Assembly: GCF_043290135.1 (NCBI RefSeq)
Contig: NC_134705.1
Location: 97,904,739-97,968,738 of the forward strand
Origin: Rhipicephalus microplus
Lineage: Eukaryota > Arthropoda > Arachnida > Ixodida > Ixodidae
DNA length: 64,000 nucleotides
Direction: 5' to 3'
Shown: positions 11,825 to 24,717 of the stretch, one piece after another
How the letters are laid out: the number at the start of each line of letters is the position of its first letter
Position numbering within the stretch: position 1 is the stretch's first letter
Notes under the pieces: model-generated
Database searches by the model: none
Told to the model about the DNA's origin: nothing
The model's input: the letters and a program-made list of their open reading frames with translations, nothing else
Made by a program: the position numbers and the translations under genes

Positions 11825-11946
11825 TACGGTCTAGCGCCCCAACACCACAATATGATTGTGAGATGCTGCAGTAGAGGACTCCAGAAATTTCGGCCACCCT
11901 GGATTTTTTAACGTGCACCCAAATTAAAGACACGGGTCTGTTCGCA
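11825..11946 (-). mobile_element. SINE fragment, diverged
   Basis: Minus-strand copy of the 53730 SINE: caccacaatatgattgtgag, aggactccagaaattt and taacgtgcacccaaatt match its body. Tail and tRNA head are not recognisable. Confidence 0.6.
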
Positions 11947-14637
11947 TATAATGTTGGTTTAGGACGAGGCATATAATGTACCTTCCTTTATGACACTGGT
12001 TCTCGTCCTCAATCGACTTACTTTTTTTAATCTGCCCTGATTGCCACGTCACATTACTTCATGAGTTCAGAGTGCCCTATGAACATGTTCACCAGTTGCC
12101 AGTGGCAATCAACTATCCTCGTTTGCTGCTTTTTGAAAGTAAACCTGGAAGTTGTGTCTTTAGCGGCACCTGGTTAAACGTTTCAGGCACAAAAATTCAC
12201 GCTGCTTTTTTCCAAGTACCTCAATTGTTAGCGGAGCCTCATTTCTTTCTTACGCTGTTGGCTTCATTTAAATGACGTCGACATGACTCGTTGTACAAGG
12301 ACCGCAGACAAGAAGGAATATCATGCTGCAGTTCAGGAATACATCGCTCATAAGTGTTCCACTTCGAGTAAGTTTTACGGTTCCCTGATAACTGCATCTA
12401 AAAGTGGTTTCAACGACAGCCTTCAGGTCGCTGGTGAAGTGATCAATCTTTGGGGACCGTCTAGTAAATGTCAGAAGCCAGTACCATGTATCAGAATTCA
12501 TGTGGCTGCCATGTATCAGAATTGTTCACAACTGCATAGTTACTTTCGCACAGACGCTTCGAGGCCGTATTGCTGAGCGGAAAGCTCGTGAACTTACCCT
12601 CTTTAAGTACTTACAATGCCTCGACAGTAAATGTCATGACGCTATCCTGGCCTCGCAGAGTCAAAGCTGCATGGCGATTGCGCTTCCCATATCGAGGCTT
12701 TGAGATGCCGAACGTGACAAAGAGCTTCCTGTTTCCCATCTGCTCGAATACATGATCTGCTCAAATACATGTACCTAGGCTGGCACTGTCGAGAACAATG
12801 CACACAAAAAAGTTTTGTGTTCTAACCATAATTCACACCCATCTTTGTTCGAATACTGCAATGATTACACTCAGTATGCTTGGTTAGGATATCTCTGGAG
12901 ATGTGCAGGTGTTTCGCCAGGTGAGGCGCAGCTCCTCCTAATCCTGTGTTTTCATGTTTGTACGGACGTTTGTACGGGTTGGTGCCGCTGGTTTTATAAC
13001 ACTCAGAGGATGATGAAAGGTCGATGATGGTCCTTTCTACATATCTGTGAAAGCCGGCAGAAACGAACCATGTCATTGTTTTTTCTGTAATGGCGGCAAC
13101 CTCAAACTAAGCGCTCAATTTATCCGCTGAGAACTGCACGTCGCATTCCGCGATGACGTGACGATAATTGTTGCAGCTCCTATATCAGCTACAGACTCAG
13201 CAGCAACCATGGACATAACTGGGACGTATTTTACTCCTGCTTGAACAGGTAAGACGTTCTTCACAGGTATGGACTGCTTTGATTACACTAAGGATTACCA
13301 CGCGCATGGCTTTCCTCCCTTTCTGATCTCAACGTGGACGTGCAGGAAACTAAGAATTTTCGCAGCCTAGCCCTTTCTCTCTTCAGCACGTAGAATAACG
13401 AGTACATCTTGTTGGGTTCCCTTTTACTTCTGCGATACGGCATTGCGAAGTCATCCTGCAAGTATTTCATCTAGACGCGCATGGTTGAGAAAAACGGTGT
13501 ATCGATGAAGTTAGACGCCCCAACAAGTCAATCCTGAAACTCGAAACTGGACCTTGCTGACGAGAAGCCTACAGAAGCCAGTCGCCTCGACCAAGTCTTT
13601 TCATCAATGACTTGGTCGCGATGCTGTGATTGTTTTGGTCTATTCGCATGCCCTTTATTGTGCCCTTGACTGCGCCACCCAAACATAAATGCAGGTATCT
13701 TTAATGTGAAAGCAGGTACATTTTGAGTTGCACGACTTCTGTGTTCGCGTGTATTCTGGCACTCAACTGTTCTACGGAGCACTCAAGCGCCCCGTAAAAC
13801 AGCTATCGGCAGTGTCGGCAGGACCGCTGTGCCACGATGTGGCAAGGCTTGTTGATTTGGAGTCATCTCTACGACGTGAGGTGAAGAGCCACTACTTTCG
13901 TTGTGTGCCAGCTGCCAGAGGACCAGTGTAGGCGTTTGGTAAAATGGCCGCGAACATTACAGAAATCGCAGCCGTCGCTCTCTTAACCTTTTGAAAAAAG
14001 AACCGCGCTCGGACCATGGCAAAAGACACCTTTCGGTAGCACTCTTCTGTGGTCTCGAGTTCATCATGAATTTATACGTCCATCACGTCAAGACTTCTTT
14101 GTTGAAAATTATGAACTCTGCGTTCTTCTCAATAAGGTAGTTAACGTGGGAGCACACTGGAATTTCATAGAAAACGCACGCCTGCAGTTCGTCGGTCATG
14201 AGCGCAACTTTTTCCGCAACGCTGGCGCGAAAAACACTATGTTTTATGCGTAACCGTTCACAGATGATTACAAGACTTGGAAGGATGATGACATGAGAAT
14301 TTCGGCACTAAAAACTGCCACTTAATAAAGACCCACGGCACAGACCAGTCATTCCGCCATCTTTCTTGTCCGGTGCTCATGCGCCGCGTCCCCCCTTATT
14401 ACCACCCATCTGCTTCTTATTGCCACTAATCTTCAATCACAATGATCATACAACATGCTACTTTTGTCGCCACACCATCTTTTTTTGCGACATGAAAAAA
14501 GTCACGTATACCTCATGAAATATGATTACACGTTTGACAGTATCTGTGTGCTGAAACACAAACTTAAAGACGTCGTGTGACGTTGAGTAACGAGCACATC
14601 AGAACGCCTTTTCTCGTCTGAAAAGGAAGAGCAGGAT
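11947..14637. other. intron sequence, no recognised element
   Basis: Within the last host intron. Frames of 60 to 97 codons occur on both strands (12283-12576, 13728-13931 and others). They carry no motif I recognise, lack splice-phase partners and look like chance frames. Confidence 0.35.
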
Positions 14638-14639
14638 AA

Positions 14640-14830
14640 ACCTTTATTCTAAAAATTCAGTAGCCTCAGTGATGCGGATACCATGCCTAGGTGCCAGCCA
14701 GAAGCCCTTGGGCCTACGGCGTCTTCGGCCCGCCGGATTGCCCAGAACTGTTCCTCTCGGTCAATTCTGAGCAGCACCGTCTCCAACTTATCTGCAATTA
14801 CTAGACCATCTTAGACTACCACTGAACAGG
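14640..14830 (-). mobile_element. 3' end of a LINE, minus strand
   Basis: The reverse strand reads LETVLLRIDREEQFWAIRRA followed by AEDAVGP and a stop. This is the C-terminal tail seen in tick APE-type LINEs. It is followed by AATAAA (TTTATT on plus at 14644-14649). Strongly 5'-truncated. Confidence 0.6.
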
Positions 14831-16054
14831 CTCAAAGATGTCAGGTATATACGCCCGTTCTTTAAATGGCTCACTGCTGTAGGTGTGGTAACCTGTGTAA
14901 CAATGGCTACAGGCTTCCGATTGGGAATCGTATTTGCCTAATGAAAGTGCCAGGTAACCGCTCGAGCTTGTGAAGGGTCTGGCGTGCGGACGGACATTAC
15001 GTCACTTCTAATTATTAAGAGTTTGTAATTTCTTTGTAGGCAGCCATACGATCTCCTCTAGACTACCTGAGGATCACTCACCTTGTCCTTCATTTGTGCA
15101 GCGGTGTCAAAAGTTTGGAACATAGTTCTGTTGATGGTTCTGTTGAAAAGTGACACCGAAGCATTGTTATTGATGGAAATCATCGTCTTTGCCGTGCCCA
15201 ACTCCTCCCCTCTAACCTGACATGCCTGCAAAATCAGAATGATAGCAAGTCAGCAAACAAAAATAGTTCTTTGTAATCGTCCAATCTGACATTATTACAT
15301 CTTTCATTTCGACTACAGGGTAAACGTTACCCGACCTAAGTAAGGTTATGTGTCCTACAAACAATATATTAAGGAATGTGTCACTATTATGTCTGCGTTT
15401 GCACTGTTCCTAGCTTTTTCAACGCGCGTTTGCAGCTTCCGACGCCTTTATTAAAGCACGTAAACAACAGCAAGGACACTGCTCCCTTCGCAGTGGCCAG
15501 TGGCACCAACAACTGTGAAACGTTACTATTGTGCTTGACAAGATAGCAGAGGCCGTCTGTCTAAACGCTTGCGCGTCTGTTCAGGCCGTTCGTGGCTAAA
15601 CACGGCTCGCGATGCAGACCGAAAGACTTGAATCCGCAAACAATATGCAAACCGCAAAACGTGCGACAAAGTGAAAAAGAGCAGAATGAAAGCAAGAATA
15701 TTTCGTAAACTTCCCGTATCTCACTTTATATCACCACACACATGATTCAACACCAGCGCCATCCCGTAATCTGCCAGCTGCCAGAAATAGTTCGGACAGT
15801 CCTAGACCCTCCGCAGGCCACCAGGCACGCGTAAAACGAACATGCATGCGAACATGCATCAAAGTGGTCTTAGAGCAGTTGGCAGAGCTCCCTGTTGGTC
15901 CCCGCGAGAAAATAGCACCATATTCACGGGCTGAATGATGCAGAGTGGGGCGAAGCTGGGTCCTCGCACCGCTGCCGTGCCGCTTCGGCTTCCCGTTGTC
16001 GTACTGCAGGCTCTTCGCGGTGCACTTCTGCCGCGAGCTCCCGTATGTTGGAGG
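14831..16054. other. intron sequence; one short repeat block at 15910-15960
   Basis: No gene supported. Around 15928-15955 the sequence gggctgaatgatgcagagtg with ggggcgaagc is the reverse of blocks flanking the GGAC minisatellites at 51880-51905 and 52195-52220, so it is a third copy of that flank. Confidence 0.4.
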
Positions 16055-16470
16055 AGGAATAAACATTTATTGAACCGACATACTAAGGTTTCCGTAGGTG
16101 GAGCCCTTATTCCAGGGCCCCACTGGCTCGAGCGGCTCACTCGGCCTGGTACAAGGTTGCCCGCTGGCTTCCCAGGTCCTGCCGGTTGAGTCGCACCTCC
16201 CACGACCTTTTGAATTCGTTTCGTGTGATGAGGGGTGAGTTGCCCTCTGCTGGTCTTTGTTGGTAAGTCCAAGTGATGTGCTGGAGTGTTGGTGTGTCAC
16301 CGCACCAAGGGCAGCGGTCAGCGAATTGGGATGGCCGAATTTTGTTCAGTGTGTGTATGTTGGGATATGTGTTCGTCTGTATTCGTGTCCAATCCATGGA
16401 TTGCCAGCGGGTGAGTTTATGGCAGGGGGTCACTTCGACTGCGAGCTGCTGCCACCGCCCTGTGCACACG
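16055..16470 (-). mobile_element. C-terminal fragment of an APE-type LINE, minus strand
   Basis: The reverse strand reads RIQTNTYPNIHTLNKIRPSQ, then FADRCPWCGDTPTLQHITW, then NRQDLGSQRATLY. The C-x2-C-x7-H cluster and context match the extreme C-terminus of LINE B (41044-41094, CEWCQAVATYDHILWEC). AATAAA follows (TTTATT at 16066-16071 on plus). The upstream end is at about 16470; the rest of the element is missing, as expected from 5' truncation. Confidence 0.7.
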
Positions 16471-17340
16471 CCGCTTAGCAGCCTTGTCTATTCTCCACGG
16501 CCAAGCCTCTGATGCGTGCGCGCGCGCCAAAACGGTGCTTTTATTGTACCATAGAGCGCCCCCTGACGAACGGCGCCGCCGAAGAACGGGCAAGCGTATT
16601 CGAGCGATCGTCTCTCTCTGCTTCCATACGTCTGAGGTAAATCCTTCTTTTCTACAAGTAAAGCCCTCCAGTGTCATACCATTTGCATTTTTCAGCGTAC
16701 ATTAGAAGTACGGCCCTCTATGGCTGGGTCAAGAATTAACGAGGGGTGGTTACCCACAAAGGCGATGCACAAGTCAAGCCATAAGGAGCTTCGAGCCTAA
16801 AACAAATGCAGCACCGGCGCTCGGCCCCGTCCGGAGCTTTGAGGAAAGAAGAAAGTCCGGAGCCATCTGGGAGTGTCAATCGAAAAAGGTCGATAATGCA
16901 TCGTGGTCGTGGCCTTCACGATTAGCGTCACTGCTACACGTCCTTCCCGATCGGTGCAAATCCAACAGGGGAACTGCAATTTTCTCAATGTCTTAACACA
17001 CCACGAAGTGCCAACGTTATCCCAAGCCACGGGCTCGCTCATGTTTTTCATTCATACTAAAGAAAATAAAAACACCGCCCAAGCGCTTCATACAAATGGT
17101 TAACAGAGAAGTGGCTATAAGAGGGAAAAGAAGAGAAAAGTGAGCCCCGTAACTGTTTGCACCAGGGTGCGACACCTCAACAGTAGCTCACGAGGAATGT
17201 GGGTAAGGAGGGATTAAAAGGATAGAATAAAAGGTATAGAGTTAGAGAGAGAGATGCGCTGGGACAGCGAGCGAAGACATATGAGGGAATAGGAGAGATA
17301 GGAAAGATGGAAATATGGTCACAAAAGTCCGAGGATGGGG
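16471..17340. other. intron sequence, no recognised element
   Basis: Short frames only. 17100-17300 is purine-rich (gggaaaagaagagaaaag, then agagagagag) and resembles low-complexity flanks of dispersed repeats. Confidence 0.3.
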
Positions 17341-17341
17341 C

Positions 17342-17490
17342 ACCACTTGCGAGAGCTCTTGTCGGCGTCAAGAGATTGCGTAGGGCAAGTCCAGTAGTTC
17401 AGAGCTACGCTGTCATTGGAGATCGGCGTTAGGAGATGACGTAGGGCCAGCCGAGTCGGCCAGAGCTTCGCTGACGTCGGAGATCGCGAG
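17342..17490. repeat. two tandem units of about 62 bp
   Basis: gtcggcgtcaagagattgcg with its following bases recurs about 62 bp on as ggcgttaggagatgacgtag. Each unit contains cagagcttcgctgacg-like and ggagatcg blocks. Diverged short tandem repeat. Confidence 0.5.
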
Positions 17491-17639
17491 GGCACAACCG
17501 GTCAGCATGGAATCCAGCGAGCGAGTGAAATGGTTAACAAGCGGAAGCTTAAACGTGCAGTTTCAGTGTGTTTAGTAGTGCGCTCCACCCGACTCTGCAC
17601 TGAAGCCATTCACCGCCATTGAATACATATTCTTGCTTT

Positions 17640-17850
17640 TTAATGTTTAGACATACATTTGGCTTCGGTTTACTACCGTGTTTATTTACCATGCCGCACA
17701 CAGATGTCACAGCCCCAGCCAAAGTTCCGCTGGACGAACTACCACCGAAAGCGGTTGTTCTCTCCTGCGAACGCGTTTCTGCACTCACGTTAACGCCTGC
17801 GACGACACTTGCTCGGCGCGCCGTTGTTGCAAGCGTTTGACCTTGCAAGC
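17640..17850 (+). repeat. dispersed repeat, copy 1 (partner 19340-19600)
   Basis: Block order ccgcacacagatgtcacagc, gccaaagttccgctgg, aactaccaccgaaagc and gttgttgcaagcg matches 19340-19600. A frame through both copies reads AKVPLxxLxPKA, which may be a relic of a coding source. No known domain. Confidence 0.6.
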
Positions 17851-18526
17851 TAATTCGTCGGTGAGGTTTGCAAGATGCGCCCGCCACCGGCGCTTGCATT
17901 CGCTTTCGCTATTTAGCGCGGCTTCGAAGGCTGCCGGACCATCGGTACGCAGTTACTACGGGCACTCGGCCTCACGGACCTGTTTTTGTGCCCGGACTGC
18001 CGCATCAGTCCGGCCAATGATGCGCGCTCTTTTACGTTTATGCTCTCGGCGCTCTTCCAAATTTGTCCATGATTCGGGAGTTTGTGGGATTGGGGGCGTA
18101 ACCATTTGGAATCTCTGAGTAGAGACTTATGCACACGTGCTCCGCGCCTCTGCTGAGACGGAATGGACGACGTCTCTCACATCACAGCCAATTGCGCGCG
18201 TGCTTCGGTATGACGCCGACAACGAAGTAATTGATGACCTAGCAAGTGGAAAACACTCGTGACGTCGATGCCGAATGGTTTTCTGTTTCTCCTTGCCATG
18301 TAGAGCTATCGCTGTGAAAGCTCTCCGAGGCGCACATGTTTCGCCTGGCATATTGCACTCTCACTTCGCCGTAACACCGTATTCCCCACGTACGCTCGCC
18401 CCGAGATAAATGGCGAAAGCGCTAAACAGAACACACGAGGCGCGTTGCGCTTTCTTCCATGCGTTTTCCTCCATTGCGTTCTCCTCCAGATCGATTTATT
18501 GATATGAGTTGTTTAACTTCCGAAAA
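17851..18526. other. intron sequence, nothing recognised
   Basis: GC-richer than its surroundings. A 146-codon plus-strand frame (17678-18118) overlaps the dispersed repeat and has an arginine/serine/alanine-rich composition typical of chance frames. Confidence 0.3.
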
Positions 18527-18527
18527 C

Positions 18528-18530
<3 letters not shown>

Positions 18531-18571
<41 letters not shown>
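18531..18571. repeat. (TA)n microsatellite
   Basis: About 40 bp of uninterrupted TA next to an A/T-rich stretch, directly upstream of a SINE copy. Confidence 0.95.
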
Positions 18572-18575
<4 letters not shown>

Positions 18576-18591
18576 TTTTTCATTTAATAAA

Positions 18592-18806
18592 AAAACTATC
18601 ATATTATTATTATGAGAGACACCATAGTGGAGGGCTCCGGAAATTTTGACCTGCTAGGGTTCCTTAACATGCGCCCAAGTCTAACCACAAGGGCCTACAG
18701 CATCTTCGCCTCCCTCCAAAATGAAGCCGCCGCAGCCGGAATTTGATCCCACGACCTGCGGGTCAAAAGCCGTGTACCTTAGCCACTATACCACCTCAGC
18801 GGGGCT
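18592..18806 (-). mobile_element. nearly full-length SINE, minus strand
   Basis: Aligns along its length with the 53730 SINE in reverse, including the tRNA-like head (gacctgcgggtcaaaagccg, taccttagccactataccac). The B box is mutated (gatcaaattcc on the reverse strand), so Pol III activity is unlikely. No target duplication was confirmed. Confidence 0.8.
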
Positions 18807-19339
18807 CAGATGCATCAGGACAAACTACGTTCGTCATCATGAAACTCGCACAAGAAGTTCAAAAAAAAATAACTTGCTTCCAATCAAAGATTGCTGGTAC
18901 GAATACAGTGCTGCAGGTCCTTCAAGTGGATGTGGCTAAGGTGTGCCTACAGTTTTATGAAAATAACACGGGCATTGCCTGTACCATAAAGAAACATTAT
19001 CGATCGTGAACAGCGCAACGACAACAAAAGAGTGAAAACATGACACAAAGAATCGCAACTCGCCCAAGAAACTACATAATATCAAACTAACATTTGCTAT
19101 ATTAAGGTTGACACATCGCCGACACTCATTTGGAAGAACGATTACCATTTCAGTTAACACTATAGCAAGTTTATTGTCACTTTTAGCTCACTCAATTTAT
19201 TGTTAACCAGCGAAAGCTGAAAAATTCGGCCCAGTCGTTTAGCAGTGGCTTCAACCCGACGTGGCCCCAGAGCATTTCACAATTACTGGTTACACGTTCG
19301 TGCTTCCTAATGAAATGAGGCGCCCCTATTGCTCCGGTT

Positions 19340-19600
19340 TACCATACTGTTACTTCACATGCCGCGCATTGTGTCTCACATTATAGTGGCCATGAATAAA
19401 TGTAGTGAGCGGTTAAATGCGTTGCGCAATGCGTCAATCACCATGGTTGTTCTTGAATCTAAGGCTGTCACAGACGTCGCAGCCAAAGCCAAAGTGCCGC
19501 TGGTGAAACTCGCGCCAAAAGCGACTTGCCGAATGCGCTCCCACAATCATCCCATTGACGCCGCAACGCCCCGTTCTTGCAAGCGTTTTACATCGTGAGC
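19340..19600 (+). repeat. dispersed repeat, copy 2 (partner 17640-17850)
   Basis: Shares cagccaaagccaaagtgccg, aaactcgcgccaaaagcg and gttcttgcaagcg with the copy 1.7 kb upstream, in direct orientation. Confidence 0.6.
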
Positions 19601-19899
19601 TAACTCACAGCACAGCCAATAGCGTGTGTGCTTTGGAATGACGTAGCTGTTAGCCCATCCGATCGAGACCGCTCAAGAATATTGCAGAAAGGATTCTAGT
19701 TTTTTCTAGCCTTATACAGCTATCACTATAAAACTAACAAGCGTACAGCATCTGTGCTGAAAAGCTGCGCTCTCGCTTTAAATCTCTCTACAGGCTGCCC
19801 TTCTAGTGGCGCCGCGGTGGCAGCCCGGAGCACTATGCACGTCATGCAGCATCCGCTCTACGCAGCAGGCCCCATCATGTGTTTTTTTGTCGAGCAGCC

Positions 19900-22260
19900 A
19901 TGTCTCCCTACACTCCTATAATCCTAATTCTCCCGAATCTAGGCCACTGAAAACTTCCTGTTAACACTTGGTGAAGGGGATTGGACAGATCGTGTCATCC
20001 TGCCTTGCTATCTTCTTTATTGAGATTCTGTTGCCTTCTTTATGGAGGACTATGGCGACTGCGGATTCACTGCATACTTCTTCCACTATGTTTATAGAAA
20101 CACCGCTGTTGTCCTAATTTCAAAGAGTGTGCATTACAGCTGATCTCTCGTCAAAATCAAATGCCTTCCCGTAATCTATGAGGGCTATGTATACGGGTTG
20201 GTTGTATTCCGCGCATTGCTTTATCACTTGATTGATAATATGAATACGGTCTCTTGTGTACGGACTTCTGCTCGGCCCTTCGGTTAATTGAACTCTAAAG
20301 CCATTTTAATTCTATTACCCATTATGTATACATAGCTGGTACAAGACAGACAGTAAGTCGATTTGCCTGTAATTTTTCAAGTCCTTGACGTCCTCTTTCT
20401 TATTGATAAAGATGACGTTGGCAATCATTCGATTTTCCGGTACCCTGTCTCTGAAAAGACACATCGTATATTAGGTGGTGAGTTTTGGAACACACTCTGT
20501 CAGCTATAATATGAATACGGTCTCTTGTGTACGGAGTTCTGCTCGGCCCTTCGGTTAATTGAACTCTAAAGCCATCTTAATTCTATTACCCATTATGTAT
20601 ACATAGCTTGTACAAGACAGACAGTAAGTCGATTTGCCTGTAATTTTTCAAGTCCTTGACGTCCTCTTTCTTATTGATAAAGATGACGTTGGCAATCATT
20701 CGATTTTGGTACCTCTCTCTCAAAAGACACCTCGTATATTAGGTGGTGAGTTTTGGAACACACTCTCTCGGCTATCTTTCAAAAGATACCAACGTTACCT
20801 TATTCTCACCAGTGACCTTGCCTCTTTTCATTCCTTCTTGGGCTTTCTTTACTTCCCCTTTCATTACTCGTTGTATGCCAGATTCCTCTGGGCCCTTCGC
20901 TGGCTACTCAGGCTATGGGTCCAAATATTTGTCCACAAGTTTTCTATGTTATATTGCAATGAAATTCGCTTTTGATTTGACTTGATTTGATTAGATTTCT
21001 GTTGTCTCGGCGGCTGTACAGGTCTCTGCAGAAGTCTTCCTTTGTATCATCTGAGCACGTCAATACTTTGATTTGACATTGATGCGTACAATATATTTCA
21101 GTCTATTTCATTGCCACCTTAGCCATTGTTGTGACACGTGGGGTCAAAAGTATATGACATACCTTATTCCCCTAATCTTCTTAGAAAAATGAGCTGTGCG
21201 TCTAATTACTTTGTCCCCGTTGCGTTACCTTTCGAGTATTCTATTTCAGAGACTGCGTATACTGCCATCTACACATTTACGCAGCTACCAGATTTTCAGT
21301 TTAGCAAATATAACAATAAACGCAAACATGTCTCTTGCCCACACAATTTTCACGTTGTCATCGCTAAATACGCGACACGCTAGCATTGGTAACCTAAACC
21401 TATCTTTATGTTGAAATGTTTACGGTGAAATATTATTCCAATATTCTAGTGCTAAGCTTTGAAACAATTAGCCTCTGTAAATAAAATGCGCTAGAAGCTC
21501 TGACATCCCCTGTAAACGATACTCTTTAGCTAATTAGATATTCTATTGAGATTTTAGGCATTCTTATAATTGGTATTATGTGTGTTCGCAGTATTATGTG
21601 ACTGTGTTTTTTTATTTTTCCTTTCTTTGTATAGCACTAAATTGCTCAATTATCCTGCTTTCACGACTGTTAATTTTTCCTTAAAGACTGCTATTATTTA
21701 TTTTTGTGACAACATTTCTGTATTGGACCCTTCACAAGCCGCCCAGACTATGTGTCCAAATATTTCTGTACACGTTTTCTATATTATATTGCAATAAATT
21801 TTCCTTCTAATTAGACTTATTTGATTTTATTCTTGTTGTCTCAGCTGCTGTACAGGTCTCTGCAGAAGTTCTCCGCTGCCTCAACTACTCATCCATATTA
21901 GTTGTTACCTTGCCACCCTTGTCCCTTAATGCATACATCTAATATATGTCTGTGCACAGTTTTGCCTTCACAGCCTTGAGTATTCGTCCGTTCTTTTCAA
22001 GATGCTCAATTATCTCCATGGTATACATTCCTACGTCGGCTACATTACGTCTATTGATCAACTTCGAAAGTTTCACCTGCTCTATTTTGTCTCTTGAAAT
22101 TTATCCTTTCATAGTTTTACGTCTCTTAATGATAATCTTGTCTCCTGGAATAGCTTGCGAGCGTGCTGTCTAATGACCGCCCCCCCCCCCCCTCATTTAC
22201 ATTGCGCACTCCTTAATGATACTTGTCAGATTATCGCTCACTGCGTCAACGCTACCGTCG
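19900..22260 (-). pseudogene. LINE RT (RTE/BovB-like type), heavily decayed
   Basis: On the reverse strand, 20700-20640 reads NVIFINKKEDVKDLKNYRQI. 20250-20120 reads IHIINQVIKQCAEYNQPVYI followed by ALIDYGKAFD, the RT fingers and palm start. 20090-19950 reads ISIKKIARQDDTICPIPF, the RQGD-like motif. Upstream, 22100-21950 reads LINRRNVADVGMYTMEIIEH, a linker between endonuclease and RT. This order supports one minus-strand LINE. A 271-bp tandem duplication and a second, longer direct repeat (about 20905-21140 against 21745-21985) disrupt it. No FADD box was located. Clade is tentative. Confidence 0.7.
20238..20779. repeat. 271-bp tandem duplication in the LINE RT
   Basis: 20238-20508 and 20509-20779 are near-identical with a 271-bp period (tgaatacggtctcttgtgta at 20241 and 20512). 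Differences are few point changes and a 2 to 3-bp indel near the cattcgattt block. Confidence 0.9.
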
Positions 22261-23690
22261 CTTTCTTAGGTTAAAGCAGTCAATCTATTGTGAAGCTAAA
22301 TTCAGAATTCCTGTATTTTCTCTCTCAGCGCTAGCTCATTAACTGGCTTCTTGCGTATTAGTTTCTGTCATTCGCTTCTGAAGTCTAGGTAAATTCAAAC
22401 CCTTACAATTTTAAAGCCACTGCATCGGATCTTCAGAACTATTGCCACATCGTGTACGATGCCCGGGTGTGCACACAAACTGATGTCTATTTCATTTTAA
22501 ATGCCAAGCATTTCCTAGCGAATTTCGGCGACTTTGAAGGTATGTATCTATCTATTTATCTACATATCTAGCCACTTTCCTTTGGGTGCTCTCGTGGCCA
22601 CTCTCTGAACTTTGTGTGAACCAAAATTAGCATGGGAGGGTAAGATCGTTTGACGAATATGACGCGCTAGTCAAGACATTATTAGTGTCACAATCCCGTC
22701 GCGCACGTCGTCAAACACTTCCCAACAGACAGTGGCACATACCTAGTGGGGGGGGGGGGGGGGATGTGCCGCTGGTATGCGGGTATGTGCCACAAGTGAT
22801 TGACACTTTGTATCTACCCAGGACCGAAGAGATGACACATGGGCAATTTTAACGCGTGGGCGTTAAGAAATACCCACATCGGTAGCGTCGACCCGACGAA
22901 TGCAAACAATGAATTTCAGGATCCCAGCTCGAATCGAACCCAAGCATTTTGCATGTATATGAAGCATTTTACCACAGAGCTACACCCCATCTCGGAACCA
23001 CTTTTCAAATACACGTAAATCCTTGTGAAACGTCAATAGTGCTTGCAGTGCCGCCCACCCAATTTTATCAACATTACTTACGTACTCCTTTAATACAGCC
23101 ATCACGTGGGGTTAACGTAAATTTTGGTTAGTTGTCATGCGCTGAAGTTCATTTATGTAGCAGTGTCCAGGGCCAGCATCTTCGCTAGCATCAGCGCTTC
23201 ATATCAGCTTCTGGTGTTGCTAATACACACGTTCCAGTTGGCATTGTTGCGCAAGTGCAAACAACTGGCTGTGCAAACATCTGCAACTCTTCAACATATG
23301 TCTGTGCGTGCAGCATTGGTACATATATTTAGCATTATTTTATGACGTGTCACTCAATGAAAATTTGCAGCACGGCTACCTTCCCTCCGCATGCTTCGTA
23401 TTCCCAGGTACGTGGGATTTGCCGAGTTTTTGTTTTTCTTTAGTTTCGTCATGAGGATTCTTGTACGTCGCTTACGGCTAGCCCGTTTTCTGTAAAAAAG
23501 TATTCTAGATTCGTGAGCAGCCTCAGCTGTTGAATAATTATGCACGTGGTTGCCCTGTGCATTCCAAATAATCAATGAGATGCTGGCCACAAATGCTACT
23601 AAAGCAGTGAGGCATCGCATTCAATTAAAAGTCCAATATTAAAAAATTACAAATGTTGCAAAAAATCTGTCCGATTTGTTTTTGATTGTT
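22261..23690. other. intron sequence with a poly-G tract and repeat borders
   Basis: A poly-G run lies at about 22748-22763. At 22528-22560 the block gcatttcctagcgaatttcg followed by a tatctatctattt run matches 26588-26640, so it is the edge of a dispersed repeat that often carries TCTA microsatellite. No gene seen. Confidence 0.4.
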
Positions 23691-24268
23691 ATAGCTGGCG
23701 TACTTCCCCTTCACTTCTACTAATTAAAGCGGACCTCGAAAAACTACAGGAGAAAAGAAGAATGGAGAGGCTGAAGCCTTTTTACCTCATTTTTCACAAC
23801 AAAATTGGTATCAACAAAACAGTGCACATATGCTGTGCGCTCACATCATTCAAATAAAGTTTTAGATTACGTAAACCGCAGAGACACATTCAGGTATTCA
23901 TTTTTTCCAAGAACTACCCATGAGTGGAATTGCCTATCACCCGATGCTGTACAGTGTCCAACAGTTGATTTATTTCTACATGCTCTCAATAACCACTAAC
24001 AGTTTTTTTATACAGTCATGCAGCCCGGAGTTACGCAATGCTACCATTATTTCTGGTACGTTTCAGTCAGCAAAGCTATGCCATTGTTGAAATGTTATTC
24101 TTTAGTTTTTTGTAAATTATTACAAATGTGTTGAATTGTAAACACTGTCAGTATGCTGTGTGATGTCAATTATGTTTTTTGAAGAAAAAATTTCTGTATG
24201 CCCATTCTTGTTTAAGACCTGGTAAACAGGTCAGCAGTATGTAATAAATAAATAAATAAATAAATAAA
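23690..24268 (+). mobile_element. 3' end of a CR1/L2-like LINE
   Basis: The plus strand reads CTYAVRSHHSNKVLDYVNRR, then FRYSFFPRTTHEWNCLSPDA, ending HALNNH and a stop at 23998. The FRxSFFPRTxxxWN motif is the C-terminal signature of CR1/L2/Jockey-like RT proteins. The 3' UTR follows to a tail of AATA repeats (24241-24268), as expected for a target-primed LINE end. Only the C-terminus and UTR remain. Confidence 0.75.
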
Positions 24269-24717
24269 TTTATTAAATAATTATTCGATCGATTATTCTG
24301 TTGATTGACAAGAATCATGGTTCAGAGAAAACAAAGTACCACTTTGTCTATGTTGTCACCGTTTGCGCATAGGAGGTTACCGGTGAAATACTTGATGTGG
24401 CCGTACTGGAAGTGACCTCAGGTATGGCAGTGACCTCAGCAGCTGTAAAAACAAAAGCTAATACTGCCGTGGCGTGTGTACTTCCGGCGTCAAATAGTGG
24501 GAGTGACCCTATCGTTAAACCGCAATAATTTGGCTTTTCACGTTGGACGAGAAAAACTGATGCGATCACAGAACAACGATTCCACACGTGCTTCCGGTAA
24601 GAGGCTGTCAAAAGAGGTCCGCACCTCTCTCCTACTGCCACCAACGACTTCAGTATTTCGGCAATCTCAGCTAGACGGAACACTCCGGGCAAGCTAAACG
24701 TCCCTGGTGCCACTCGC
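24269..24717. other. start of the last intron, downstream of exon 24718-24885
   Basis: A minus-strand frame at 24348-24713 (121 codons) begins just after the exon's GC donor. It has no motif and no acceptor in phase, so it is left as intron. Confidence 0.35.

Noticed and set aside
17678..18118. 146-codon plus-strand frame
   Set aside because: Starts in a dispersed repeat and has no domain; the frame is not kept in the partner repeat at 19340-19600.
24694..24717. Stop at 24694-24696 as the true end of the host gene
   Set aside because: Splicing from the GC donor to 8507 is in phase and adds a typical last strand and helix; kept only as a read-through alternative.
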